Notes under the pieces: generated by a model
Databases searched by the model: none
The model's input: the letters and a program-made list of their open reading frames with translations, nothing else
Told to the model about the DNA's origin: nothing
In this document: positions 45,642 through 57,366 of the stretch, one piece after another
How the letters are laid out: each line of letters opens with the position of its first letter
How positions within the stretch are numbered: position 1 is the stretch's first letter
From: Gentiana macrophylla
Lineage: Eukaryota > Streptophyta > Magnoliopsida > Gentianales > Gentianaceae
Length of the DNA stretch: 64,000 bases
Direction of reading: 5' to 3'
Assembly (NCBI GenBank): GCA_026214975.1
Contig: JAOBSW010001128.1
Location: 62,001 to 126,000, forward strand
Translations under genes and position numbers: made by a program

Positions 45642-46472
45642 ATGTCGAACCAATCATCTCCATCTGTAAATTCATACGAGCCTCACACTCCGGATGCTCC
45701 GGAATCTTAAGCTTCTAACGAGAATATCATTTTACACCCTCGTTTTGCTAATTCTCCAATCCAGTTGGAGAAAGGTTTAAATTTCGATAAAATTGATCGA
45801 TGGGGTAAAACGATTATTCGAGGATTTGGCGGGAAAAAGTTCGTCAGTACGCCAAGAGGAAGGATAAATGTCTCGATAGTTCGAGAATTTTATTCCGCTC
45901 TAATGACGACATCCATGTTCGATATAACTCAAATTGTCTCGGTAAGAGGAGTGGTTGTTCCCTTCTCTTCATCTATTATCAACCAACTATTTGAAATTCC
46001 ACCTGTTACGATGCAGCATTTTGAGATGAAATGGGGCTTACAAAATTCGTATAATCATTTGAATAAAGTACATGAGTCTTTCCAATGTCTGTTTCCACTT
46101 TTCGACACAAATCACGAAATGTCTACAAGAGCTTTACTTCCACATCTAAAGGCGTGGAAGCATTTCATTAATTCTAGAGTATATCCCAGCTGGGATTTCG
46201 GGAGCCTTAGTGAAAATGAAATGCTTCTACTTTATGCTTTGGCAATTGGTGAATTTGTTGATTGGGGTATTTTGATCCAAAGGACAGTGTTGGAGTTTGC
46301 AATCACGAGAGGCAGTAGGGGGAAACCTATGCCTAATGCTTGGATGATTTCGCGTCTGTGTACTCAATTGAATGGAGTGGTAGAGCTTGGGACGGATGAA
46401 ATTTTTCCGTCGAGAGATAACAGAGTTGGTTTGTTACCGGTTGATACACCGGGTTGTTCATCTACGATTTAG
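45642..46472 (+). pseudogene. Env-position ORF 2, paralogue of ORF 1
   Basis: The frame starts at ATG 45642 (MSNQSSPSVNSYEPHTPDAP) and is open to 46472 except for one TAA at 45708-45710. The body resembles ORF 1 in layout: GRINVSIVREFYSALMTTSM aligns with the LVAEFYSVLSTLS segment, VVVPFSSSIINQLFEIP with VPFNPAVINAILGV, and LKAWKHFINSRVYPS with LRAIKRFISHNLYPS. It lacks the Ser/Pro-rich tail. It appears to be a second, diverged copy of the same domain, each with its own leader. Function is unknown. Confidence 0.7.
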
Positions 46473-48381
46473 ATGGTGTGTTTGTGCTTAATTTATGATG
46501 TTTGAGTTTTAAATAAGTTAAAATTAAGTTAAGTTTGAAGTTTTTTTTAGTTGGTTAAGTTTATGTTCTCTTAAGTTTTTAATAAATGTTTATCTTGTTT
46601 AATATATATATTTCAGTTTTTAAGTTTGTTTGTAATATAATTAGTATACGCTAAAAAATGAACTCAGAATAATAACATTAATAGATAATTTTAATTTTAT
46701 TTTCAAACCTACTTTTTTAATACTCATTGAACATCGGGACGATGCCACTTCGTAAGTGGGGAGTAGAGTTAGGTTAGAAAATTCATTAAAATTTTCGAAA
46801 ATAATTATCAAGTATAAAATAATCAAAAAAAATTTATTACTTATTTTTCATTTTTAGATAAATTAAGTAGTTAATATATAAATATGAATAAAAAATGATA
46901 TAATTTGGAAGAATAAGTTTTTAATTAAGTAAAGTATATTAGATATATTATAATTATATTTTATGTCTAATTTAGATTTTAATGAGATTTTAAGTTTATA
47001 TAATTGAATAAGTAATATTAGATATTGTTTTTATGAAATTATATAAGTATGTTGATAATTATAAGTAAAATTGTTAGAATCATTTTCAAAAATGAATTAT
47101 GAGTTTGGAATTGGACTAGGGATGTCAATTTTTGGCACCACAAAAATATAACTATAGCCAAATAGCCTACCTAAATAAATTTCCAATTTTTAGTCCTACC
47201 TCAGCCTTGATTAGAGTGATCAAGACCTCACTCGAAATTGCCATTTGTGATTAATTAGAAATAACCAACCTTTAGCTAATTTTGGTCTACATTTCCTTGA
47301 AAATACCGCAAGTTTGTACGTACTTATAAAAAGAGATGAAGACATAAAAGCTAAGTTTTGGTATATGCTGAGATTGGAAAAATTAGATAAGTATTAGTAT
47401 ATTCGATCTTACCTCATGACACTTGCAAGATAGTCGATTTTGGTAATAAGTTCGGATATATTAATATTCTATATTAAGAACGAAGCAACATATTTACACA
47501 GAATTAATCAAATAACAGGTATCTTCCTTATCTGTGATCGACAACTTAAAAATAAAAAGAACATATCGGTTGTAGCTACCAATGATTTGAGTGAGTAGGG
47601 TATTATCACGAAATGTCCTATATCACTATGAGGTAATTAAGCTCCCGATTTCCTGATGATAGTAGTCCAGCTAGGGTATTATCTCGAAATGTCCTATCGT
47701 TGGGAATGAAGGCATAAAATGAAAAAGGAAAAGTCGAATCATAAGATCTCAAGAATGATTACAAGTTTAAGGAAACCGGACTTGTAATTTTCGATCGAAA
47801 GAGTAGTACTCCGATCAATCTTGATGAAGCAATGCTTGTAAGTTTGATTTTCTACACACACTCACGCTTTTAGTTCTTGATTGAAAAAAAAAAAAAGAAG
47901 AAGAAAACAGAAAATCTGAAAAAATAGTTGGAATAAAAAGAGATGCTATTAATCGATGATTATTTTTTTTATCAAGGATATGAAGATGTAGGTACGTACG
48001 ACTTGCCTCTTTCTCTTTTTGATTTCGTTTTTCCGATTAACCAACATCTTGAGCCTAAACTTTATAAGCCATTTTTGTCGACTACCTGACCAAGTTTCCG
48101 ATTCCAGGATTTCATAATAGTTGAGATTAAAAATCATTCTAATATTTTATTTATACTTATTAAGTATTACATGTACAATTTCATCTAAATAATATTTGAT
48201 GTTTAAGTTATTTAAGTTATATACACTTTCTGTCTTCTTACGATTTTAAATTGGAATAAGTAATATATTTATAATATTGACAATATAAATTACATTAAAA
48301 ATTATAATCGATCAATTATATTATCTTTTATTACGCTTATTTTTGCTCTAGGGACGATCAAAAGTTTAAGTGGGGAGTAGT
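46473..48381 (+). other. A2 3' non-coding region and polypurine tract
   Basis: No gene is visible in this AT-rich stretch. CTTCGTAAGTGGGGAGTAG near 46747-46765 resembles the true polypurine tract AAGTTTAAGTGGGGAGTAG at 48362-48380, which directly precedes the 3' LTR. A short repeat, GGGTATTATC(A/T)CGAAATGTCCTAT, occurs near 47599 and 47675. Confidence 0.6.
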
Positions 48382-49088
48382 TGATATACTACTTTTATAT
48401 GATTAAATATACGTTATATTATTATGTTTTATCAACGAATTCTATATAAAATATATGAAATTATGATATAAATGTTATGAAATGTTAATCTTTATAATTT
48501 AGAGTAGTTAGTAGTAAAACTTAGTAAAAAGTTATCATTTTGTACCGATTTTAGTAAATCGGAGTGTCGTGTCAGATTTACGTGGGTATTTGTGGTATTT
48601 TATTGCAGATTTATAAACCGAGACCCCGAGAATCGACATGTTAAAGTATAAAAATATCTCTGGAAGGATTTAGAGAGTGTCACGAGCTTAAATGGTCAAT
48701 CGAATTGCTTAAATGGTCAAGTGGTCAATCGAAGTGGTCAAGTGGCTAATCGATTCGATTAAGTGGTAATCGAGAAATATCTTCGACAAACGAATGGCTC
48801 ATCAAAACGACATTATCTGAAGAAGAGTCCTTCACGAAAGTTGTAGATTTTCCCGAGAGCTTTCCGATGCCTCTTGAATCATGATTTTTGGAGATCCAGA
48901 ACTCGAGATATGAATTTTAGAAGTTTGATAATTATATATAAAAATATATAATCATACGGAGCACATGCTGATTAATCAAGGAGGTGGAAGCCATCATTAC
49001 ACCGGACTGGTCCGGCTTGTTCTCGGCCCGGTCCGGCCAAGGAATTCACTTCTATATAAAGAGCACATTTGCAAACAGAGCGGGGGTA

Positions 49089-49127
<39 letters not shown>

Positions 49128-49619
49128 TCTCCTCTTATTTTCTTTTTTAGTAGTAGTTTGTAAATAGGCCTTACGCCAAAAATAATAATCTCGTAGTATC
49201 GTTGTAATGCTCGAGAAATTATCGGAAGTTCGGTGTTGTTGAAGTCGTTGTAATGTCCGGAAGAATACAACTCTGATTCAGCATTTGTAATCGGTAAATT
49301 TTCTTAAGTATTTATGTTTGTTTTTATCTTTTTCGTTGTTATAATATTTTTAGGCTAACTCTAAATAACAAGCCAAAGTTATGTAATAGTTTTATTTCAA
49401 TCTTTTCGGTAAAGGAATGATGTCTAAGTAAAATTTGATTAAAATTGAGATAATTGAATCTTTTTCTATTTTGTAAACATTGATAATATTCTGTGGAAAT
49501 ATTACAGCATTTACAACATTACTTCAAAGCAGAGATCAAGTTCAAAGAGGTGCCCAAAGCTGACCTCGGGAGTTAAATCTGATGAATATTTTGTACACTT
49601 TATTTAATTAATGAGACTT

Positions 49620-52150
49620 ACAGAAGCCTCACCGAGAAAGTCGAAAGTCGTTCGTGATCACCGCAAACGCACAAATCACACCAAGGACAATTGTTGGAAG
49701 CTACATGGCAAACCTACCCCTCTAAAACCTCAAAACCAACCAGGAAAGTCAAGGCAAACTTGTCGGTGAAGAGGAGAATGACAAGAAGTTGAATGCTCGG
49801 TTGTCGCCTTTAAAGCCTTTATTGCTCAAAGATCGTGAAGGTAGCTCCCCACTCGAAATGGCCACTCATGCTAAAACAGTATATTTTACTCACCTCTTAG
49901 TAAATGAGACTTGGATTGTTGATTCTGGGCTTCTTCCCATATGACTGTAATAAAACCTTATTACCCAATATATGCCATGCAACCAAATTCGCTGAAATTA
50001 AGACTCAGCTGATGGTTCTGTTTCTTATGCAAAAGGTGTTGGGAAGGTTAAACTTACTATTCGAGATATATCTACAGAATGTCTGTTTGTTCCAAAGTTA
50101 GATCAGAACCTTATATCTCACAAGAAACTCACTAAAGATCCGAATTGAATTCGTTGTTTTTAATAAGAATCGGTGCACATTCCAGGATCTTTCTTCTCGA
50201 GAAGTGATTGGGCAAGCTAAACCCCCGCTCAGGATCAATTTGTGATCAACCTGTGAAGATCGAAGATCGAAGACAGACCGCCTCAAGCACTGCACTCAAA
50301 ACCTAGACAATATCATGTTATGGCATTATAGACTAGGACATCCAAGTTTTGGTTATTTAAAGTCTTTAATCCTGAATTGTTTAAAGGATGTAATCTTAAT
50401 GATCTTCAATGTGATATTTGTCAATTTGCTAAACTCACCAAATGTGTATGCTAAGTTACCTCACATGCCCTCTTCCCTTTCACCCTAATTCACAAAGTGA
50501 TGTATGGGGACCTCAAGAGTGAAAAGTATAACAGAAAAAGGTGGTTTGTAACCTTCATTGATGATCATACCGAGAAACACTTGGTCGTTCTTAATGAAAG
50601 ACAAATCAAGTTGGACCTATCTTCCAAGAATTTTATCACATGGTCTCCACCCAATTTGATACTAAGATCAAGATCTTAAAGACCGATAATGCTCTGGAAT
50701 ACTATGAGTCTAACCTCAAGAACTTCTTGACAAACAGAGGAATTGTTCATATCAAGAGTTGTGTGGAAACACCTCAACAAAATGGGGTTCTTTGAAAGAA
50801 AGAACAGGCATCTCTGCTGAAATGGCCAGATCAATCATGTTCACTACACATGTTCCTAAATACATGTGGGGTGAAGATTTATTGATCGCAACATATTTAA
50901 TCAACAGACTTCCCAGCAGAGTGTTAGGTTTCAAAACTCCTCTCCAAACCCTCGCCGACCACACACTCTGCTCTCATCTTATTACCCAATTGCCTCCAAA
51001 GATCTTTGGTTGTCTTGTGTTTGTTTATATTCATGCTCAACATGTAGTAAACTTGATCCTAAAGCACATAAGTGCATTTTCCTTGGATATGCACAGACAG
51101 GAAAGGTTACAAGTGTTACTCTCCTATCGAAAAGAAATTTTACAATTCTATGGATGTGAAATTCTTTGAAAGGACTCCATATTACACAAACCCATTGAGC
51201 TAGTCACCGATGGAAACGATTGAGATTGAACTAAGTCCGTTCCTCAAAGAAACCATTTACCCTCGCAGAGTCCTAACCTCGGAAGACTCATAACCTTCAA
51301 AGATCCTGCGGATACTCACATTATCGACCCTCGCCAGTCTGGCGACCGAGAGCTCTTTGAACAGAACCTCAAAGAACCCATCTCTTTGAACCAGTCTGCT
51401 GGACCTCGGCTTATTGACTCTCAGTTCATCAAGTGGATGATGAGACCTATTGCTCTAAGAAAAGGAAAAGATCATGCACCGATCATTCTATTCATACTTA
51501 TTTATCTTATGATCGGTTGTCTCTGTCTTTGCCATGTTTACACAGGACTGGACGGACTCACTCTATCCCTAGAAATTTCAGAGGCCCTTCAAAATGATAA
51601 GTGGAAAGGTCTTTGTAAAGACAGATGATCGCTTCTTTCGGATAATCATACTTGGGACCTCACAACTCTTCCCAAAGCAAGAAAACAGTTAGCTGCAGAT
51701 GGTTATTCACTATCAAATACAATGTTGATGGTAAAATTGACAAGTATAAAGCCGGATTGGTAGCAAGAAGGATTCACTCAAACCTATGGCATTGACTATG
51801 AAACTTTGCACTAGTAGCAAAGCTCCCGTATCGTCCAACTTGACTCGGCCTCTTCACCAATTGGACATCAAAATGCCTTTATATAAAGAGGTTTATATGA
51901 CTGCACCCCTCGGTTTTATTAATCCTTACTCAAGGCAAGGTGTGCAACCGAGGAAATCTCTATATGGCCTCAAGCAATCACCAAGGGCATGGTTTGGAAA
52001 ACTATATAGTTACATGGATATCATCAATGCAATCGATCACACTATGTTTGTCAAGACAACCTCAGAGGAGGTCCATTCTAATTGTATATGTGGATGTCTT
52101 GGGTTGAGATGTAACTTGAAGACTCTTGGCAAAGGTGTTCCAAGTTAAAG
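49620..52150 (+). pseudogene. gag-pol relic of C3
   Basis: Readable pieces, in order: gag zinc region (HTKDNCWKLHGKP near 49680), protease/integrase start (WHYRLGHPSFGYL near 50325), integrase core (FVTFIDDHTEKHLVVL at 50545, KTDNALEYYESNLKNF with the second Asp, TPQQNGVL near the Glu), FTTHVPKYMWGEDLLIATYL and LINRLPSRVLGFKTPLQTL at 50840-50960, and RT (IKMPLYKEVYMTAPLGF, KSLYGLKQSPRAW at 51860-52000). Shifts occur every few hundred bases. The RT catalytic YVDD is not intact. Confidence 0.82.
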
Positions 52151-52159
52151 ATCGCTACC

Positions 52160-52730
52160 AAAATAATAATAAGTAGCTAGAAACACCAATGGTATCTCCC
52201 AAAGTAATGCTCATGAAGAAATTATCGGGATGCAAAGTTCGGTGTTGATTGAAGTCGCATGGTGACATTGTCCGAAAAGAACAATATCAAAACTCGACCT
52301 TTTCAAGGCCTGATATTGCATATGGGGTTAGTCTGGTCGGTCGGTTCATGCCTCACCGAGCAACATGGGATGTTGTGAAAATTTGAGATATTTAAAGTAT
52401 TTATGTTTGATCAATTTTTATCTTGATTTGGATGTCACATTGTTATAATATTTTTTATGGGCTAACTTGGAAATAAGAAACAACCAAAGTTATGTAATAG
52501 CACTTTTTATTTCAATCTTTATGGTAAAGGATCGAACTTCAAAGAACCTCTCAAGTATCAAATTTGATTAAAATTGAAGATATCCATTGAATCATTTTTA
52601 CTACTTCAAGGAAAAGATTGATGCCAAGATTATTCAATATATGTTCCTCAGCAGGTGGAAATATTACCAAGGCTATTACAACATTAGCAAACTTGGTCGC
52701 ATCAACAACACAGATCATTGATTTGAGGGG
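52160..52730 (+). other. Interleaved copia / A2-LTR sequence
   Basis: The copia RNase H region (TRPDIAYGVSLVGRFM near 52300) is mixed with the A2 LTR sequence found at 49195-49491, in the same order and direction. For example GTAATGCTC..GAAATTATCGG, GTTCGGTGTTG.TTGAAGTCG and CCAAAGTTATGTAATAG all recur with short extra segments between them. It looks like a consensus built from two different sequences rather than a natural insertion. Confidence 0.6.
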
Positions 52731-53119
52731 TGTGGAAATATTACAAAGATTTACAACATTACTTCAACAGATCATTTGAAGTTCAAATAGGTGCCCAGCA
52801 AACCTCAGGAGTTCGTGATGAATATTTTGTACACTTTATTTAATTATAAAAGACATATTAATTGAGATACATATAAACAATTAATATGTCAAACTCTAGT
52901 TTACTTTATGTCATAGACATAGCTAGTTTACTTTATGTCATAGACATAGCTTTTACTTTTACTTTTGCATTCTTGCCGCCCACATCTACATACTCAAGTG
53001 GCCGCCCAAGCTAGCTTGCTAGTCTCTCTCAATTGTATCTATTTATACACCTCTCATATCAATGAATAAACTAAGTTGAAGTTTACTCTTGTGTTTATCA
53101 CATTCTCAAACTCTCTTCA
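52731..53119 (+). repeat. 3' LTR of C3 (389 bp)
   Basis: TGTGGAAATATTAC...CTCTCTTCA, with TATTC following. Its first 120 bases match 49492-49612, the 5' LTR remnant. It contains a direct repeat, AGCTAGTTTACTTTATGTCAT, near 52888 and 52920. Confidence 0.85.
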
Positions 53120-54023
53120 TATTCGGATTGACGTAATTAACCAAGATGAATCGCACCATATAACCTAATGATGAACTGACCAGAGAAGTTAGAATATGAG
53201 ATAAAAGATAGAAAAACCGGAGGGTAAAATTGGCCGTGCGAAAGCGTGACAACGGAATCCTATTTCCTACCCGGGGGCAGATTTGTCTTGGGAAAGATTA
53301 ATCTTATTAAAATTGTGCTCGAGATCGTAATAATGTTAAAATCAACAGTTTAATTAAAACTAACACCGGAAAGTTAAATCGATCCGCCTGACAACCGGAG
53401 CCTTTTGAATAACATCGGCCGTCTGACAAACGGAATAACCTCTTTTATCCGGGGTAGATTTGTACTCGGTACCTGTTCAGACTAACTAAGATTAGCATGG
53501 GGCAGTTGTGGAGATTGAACTGATGACAATGACATATGACAATTTCATACGCTCGTGTGAGGAGGAATTGTTAACCTCAGGAGTGCACCGTTTCATTTAC
53601 TCAATTGGACCTAATATAAAAGGAAAGATCGAGCACATTCCGTTTACTGAAAAAGATCGTATAAATCAATTATATAAACTTTGGCTAGTTCTCTAATAAT
53701 ATATTGGTATCTATATATTTATATCTATATATATATTTTGCAATCTATGTACATTTATATATATTTATATATCTATATATATTATATTAGAATAACTTTT
53801 AAATTACGCATTTATTTTATGTTCAGTAGAATAGTAGTAATCTGTGTGATAAAATTGCGGTTTAGATCGAGTTAATAACAGCTCTTTGGTGTTTAACCAC
53901 ACTTAAAAGAATTACCACGTTTTTCCCTGAGGATTCGACACTCTGACTCACCATACTAGCACTATGATTTGACCCGGAACACTGCCGGGTTAAGGATTAT
54001 TAGCACTAGAAAAGGTCCTGTCA

Positions 54024-54250
54024 ATCAGCAAGTTGATCAGAACTGGAGACATGAGAGACACAAACCAAGCCTTTCTGCACTTGATCACGAATGAAATCAT
54101 TATCGACGACCACGTGTTTCATGCGGGAGCAAAAAACTGGGTTGGCAGAGACTTGTGTTGCACCTACATTGTCACAGATGATGACAGGAACAAGTGTGGA
54201 TGTGTGACCGAGATCATGGAGAAGGGATGAGCTTGGGTTGAATTAGGTTG
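54024..54250 (-). pseudogene. Copia C2: upstream half of RNase H
   Basis: Minus-strand translation from about 54230 to 54029 gives copia RNase H pieces with NVGAT-, FHSRMKH- and DFIRDQVQ-like blocks and ends at SSDQL next to the A2 target site. The protein continues at 33983 on the other side of A2. A few substitutions and shifts are present. Confidence 0.72.
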
Positions 54251-54733
54251 GGTTTTACATAGTATAAGACGGGTTGGTTATAAAACAAACTAACCCAAAC
54301 AAAACCAAATGACTATAAAACCCAATGGGTTGGTTCGTGTTGGTCTGGTTTGGGTTTCGGGTTTTCATCCACAAAACATGCATGTATATTCAACCTTTCA
54401 TGCTATAAAATCCACACACACATTATATCTAAATTCGAGTTCCATACCATTTATTCATATCAATAATCGTTATCAAAAACACATTTCTACAAATAAACAT
54501 TAAAGAAAACACATTTTTAGGAAAGAAAACAATTAATAAGTGCAAAAATTATAACAAAAGTAAGAACATAAATAATAAACTGGAAGATGACCAGTTATGA
54601 GTCCAGCTGGGAAGATAACCCAGCGGAATAGTAAGTATAAATATAAATATAAAAATATAGTATATATATAAATAGTAAATATGTCGGTAAATACCAAACT
54701 TCGTTTTTTTTTAATTATATACTGTAAGTAGTG

Positions 54734-54782
<49 letters not shown>

Positions 54783-55460
54783 CACGACTGAGAAGATAAC
54801 TCATTGGATTAGTTATATAAACATAAAATAAAAATAAAGACAAAAATAAAAGTAAAATAAAAATAAAAATAACAATAAAAGTAACAACTGGATTAAGGAC
54901 CAGTTGGACGGAACAGTATTAAACGATCGTGAGAACCCCCAATCTTGTTGAAAGAGTCACCACAGATCTCACGGAACAATAAGTAGTCTGTTGACGGAAA
55001 CAGCCGTTCATATGTCGGAATAGTATCCACTATGAAGGATGTCCGGCAAAGAGAAAAATAAAATAAAAAGGTGGTGCTATAATCGCAGCCACATGTGTAT
55101 TAGATGATAGTAATTAGGTAAAGAAGCTACCTTTATAGAATAATAGTAGATCTGAAACTTTGACTACCGGTTACGGGAAAACACCGCTCACCAGAGTTGT
55201 GATACAAGTTCCATGTGGAATCAAACTTCAAAACAAGTCCAAGTTGGACTTAAATTCAAACTTAAAGATCAAGTTAAATTTGAATCTAACTTATTTATAG
55301 TATAGAAGAAAGATCAATCAAGAACATTACAAGAATTATAGTAATTGAAAGAAGAAATTGAAAAGTATAAAAGAGTTGGAGGTTTTTGGCTTCAAAGAGA
55401 GTTTTCTTTCTTTGTTTTTCTTCTCTCTTTTTTCACCTCCCTAAAAATGAACCCAAGCTT
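54251..55460 (-). other. Unclassified repeat-like region
   Basis: There is no readable gene. It has a GGTTGGGTT-rich stretch (54235-54360), a TA repeat (54739-54781) and an A-rich stretch (54820-54890). The minus strand near 55200-55440 reads like a transcript leader downstream of the TATA-like site at 55463. Its origin is uncertain. Confidence 0.35.
54739..54781 (+). repeat. Microsatellite (TA)n
   Basis: About 21 TA units. Confidence 0.9.
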
Positions 55461-55462
55461 TT

Positions 55463-55471
55463 CCTTATATA
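55463..55471 (-). promoter_or_regulatory. Candidate minus-strand TATA box
   Basis: The minus strand reads CCTATATAAGGAAAAGC. Upstream of it are two copies of an imperfect direct repeat, GTAAG(A/G)TTCTCTTA(C/T)TATTCATGCTTG (about 55500-55570). The layout resembles the promoter of a plant pararetrovirus or an LTR. Confidence 0.4.
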
Positions 55472-55689
55472 GGAAATTTGGGTGCCAATAAAGGCAAGCA
55501 TGAATAATAAGAGAATCTTACTTTTGCCAAATAGTCAAGCATGAATAGTAAGAGAACCTTACTTTAATAATGCATAAATAGTAAAAGGCACTTATAGTTG
55601 GAAATATGGGTCCCATGTTTCTATTACTTATCTTCAACCGTAACTTGCTTCGTAGAATAGATCTTCAGTTGATAGAAAAGATAATTGAA

Positions 55690-56225
55690 GTATTCCCGAT
55701 TTTCTCTCTTTAGGAAAGGAATTAGTTTCTCCTAGCCATGATATCAATATATTTGTACTAGTTGACTAAATTGAAATATCTAGTTTCAACCTCAATAGGA
55801 GAGTATAACATATTCCTTATAATGTTGCATGGGTCTTCCATATAGAATTTGTATATCATGTTCTGGAAGGCAAGTTTGCTGCTTATCCAAGAATTTTGGA
55901 GATGTTGTATTTCCCATAGGTCAAAAGACAGAGTTCGCGGTCTCCAGTTATCAATTTGTCTTCTTTTTGGCTGTTGGCATTCAAGTTAATAATAATATTC
56001 ATGAAGCTTTGAATATGCTTCCACACTCTTAAGGAATATTACTTGTCTTGCTGGCTCAAATTTGTGACCAATCCATTCTGGAGATTTCGATTCAATATTC
56101 GCAAGCACCCATGCTGGTCTTTGAGTTGTTTGAGAGTGAAATTTTTGAACCATGGTGATAACCTTCTCTCCCAAGCAGCTTTGCTTAGCAGTATTTCAGA
56201 TGTTTGGAAAAGGATACAATCTACC
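55690..56225 (-). pseudogene. Unrecognised coding remnant, possibly pararetroviral
   Basis: The minus strand has a readable stretch at 56174-55986 (RPAWVLANIESKSPEWIGHK) and a further frame with DNWRPRTLSFDLWEIQH. Codon texture suggests real but decayed coding sequence ending shortly before the TATA-like site. I cannot assign it to a family; a caulimovirid relic is one option, based only on the following promoter-like sequence. It is cut at 56225 by the T2 LTR. Confidence 0.3.
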
Positions 56226-57366
56226 TGTGACACCCCTGTCCCGGATACCGAGTCCCTATCCGGAAAAGAACGCCCGACACGCATATAATTAAATTTTAAT
56301 CTAGTTATACACGTAAGCCTTACGTAAGCAGACATCAGAGAACAAGTGGAAGACAAAACGACTGACTCGGGTAACGGAAACGACTAATAAACGATCGCGA
56401 GTAACACATGCTGCATTTATTACTTCATCAAAAGACTTATTATAACATCAAATACAAATAGAATCCACTACATCATGACATCCATAAACTGAATCCACTA
56501 TTATTCCAACAGTACAAGGGATGAGAGAATCTACACCAAAATTACAATACAGTAAAGAATAATAAACTCCGTCTGCGTCATCTCTGGGTCACTCTTCAGT
56601 GGCCTAAAAAACAACCTACAAACACCACCTTCTCGGGGTGGGAACAAGAAAGAAGAGGGGGTAAGTACATACGTACTTAATAAGGGGTAGAAGAAACGGT
56701 TACACGGTATATTTATATATATAAGACACATCAAGATAAAGCCTACAATCTCTACCACATAGGTTGCATTGAGATCACGCTCACCCTCTACTAGATCACA
56801 TAGTACAACCTCACACACATAAATTTGTTACATCAATACCAAATGACACTACGACGGTGAACAATCGCACCGCAACACGGGAAGCACTCTCGAGGCACGG
56901 GCTTAGGTCCCCGTGTGGGAGTCACACGCGTCCCTTGGCATCAGACCAAGTAGATGAGTGTAATAGTCCCATGCTAAGAAGAATAAACGTGCCTCACCAA
57001 TGATATTGACGTTTTAGATTTTAGACACACACATATGTAAGTTACGAGTTTAAGTCTAACCACCTGATTCATTCACATAAAAAGGCTTCTTAGGGACTTC
57101 TAGTCCTAGACATCTAATTAACTACCTAGCACGTTGTAAAGAGATCATTGACTACTAAGTCAATGTCCCACAAGGCCTAAACAAAGCCTTCCGGTGCTCC
57201 CACCTTCTCCCCGCAGAGGGTCTCAGTTGTGGTACGATTTGATACCAAGGCTACCAGAAGTCAATGTTAGATATTGACAGTTAACATATAATGACCTCAA
57301 GGGCATACATACCAATCAATAACATGTTGTACACAAAGCAATATCTAAACAAGGTGAACAGACACC

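Larger units (their letters stand above)
49492..53119 (+). mobile_element. Ty1/copia element C3 inside A2's 3' LTR
   Basis: It starts TGTGGAAATATTAC and ends CTCTCTTCA, flanked by TATTC at 49487-49491 and 53120-53124. The 3' LTR is 52731-53119 (389 bp), preceded by TTTGAGGGG. The 5' LTR survives only as about 49492-49612 and then jumps into gag, so the PBS is lost. The interior is a copia gag-pol with many lesions. Confidence 0.87.
33984..54023 (+). mobile_element. Athila element A2, near full length (about 20 kb)
   Basis: LTRs at 33984-36068 and 48382-54023 (the second enlarged by a copia insertion) start TGATATACTAC and end CCTGTCA. The 5-base duplication ATCAG flanks the element (33979-33983 and 54024-54028). 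Between the LTRs are a tRNA-Asp PBS, gag, protease, RT, RNase H, integrase, a small Cys/His ORF, two ORFs at the env position, and a polypurine tract. The [10 protein letters not shown] integrase motif and the env-position ORFs identify Athila. Frameshifts and stops in most genes make it inactive as assembled. Confidence 0.93.
48382..54023 (+). repeat. 3' LTR of A2, interrupted by copia C3
   Basis: It starts TGATATACTAC like the 5' LTR and ends CCTGTCA before the ATCAG duplication. Without the insertion at 49492-53119 it is about 2.0 kb. It keeps CCGGACTGGTCCGG (near 49003), the TATA box and a shorter TA tract. Confidence 0.9.

Noticed and set aside
54233..54370. GGTTGGGTT-rich stretch considered as a telomere-like repeat or MITE end
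   Set aside because: There is no regular telomere unit, and no matching terminal inverted repeats with a target duplication were found.
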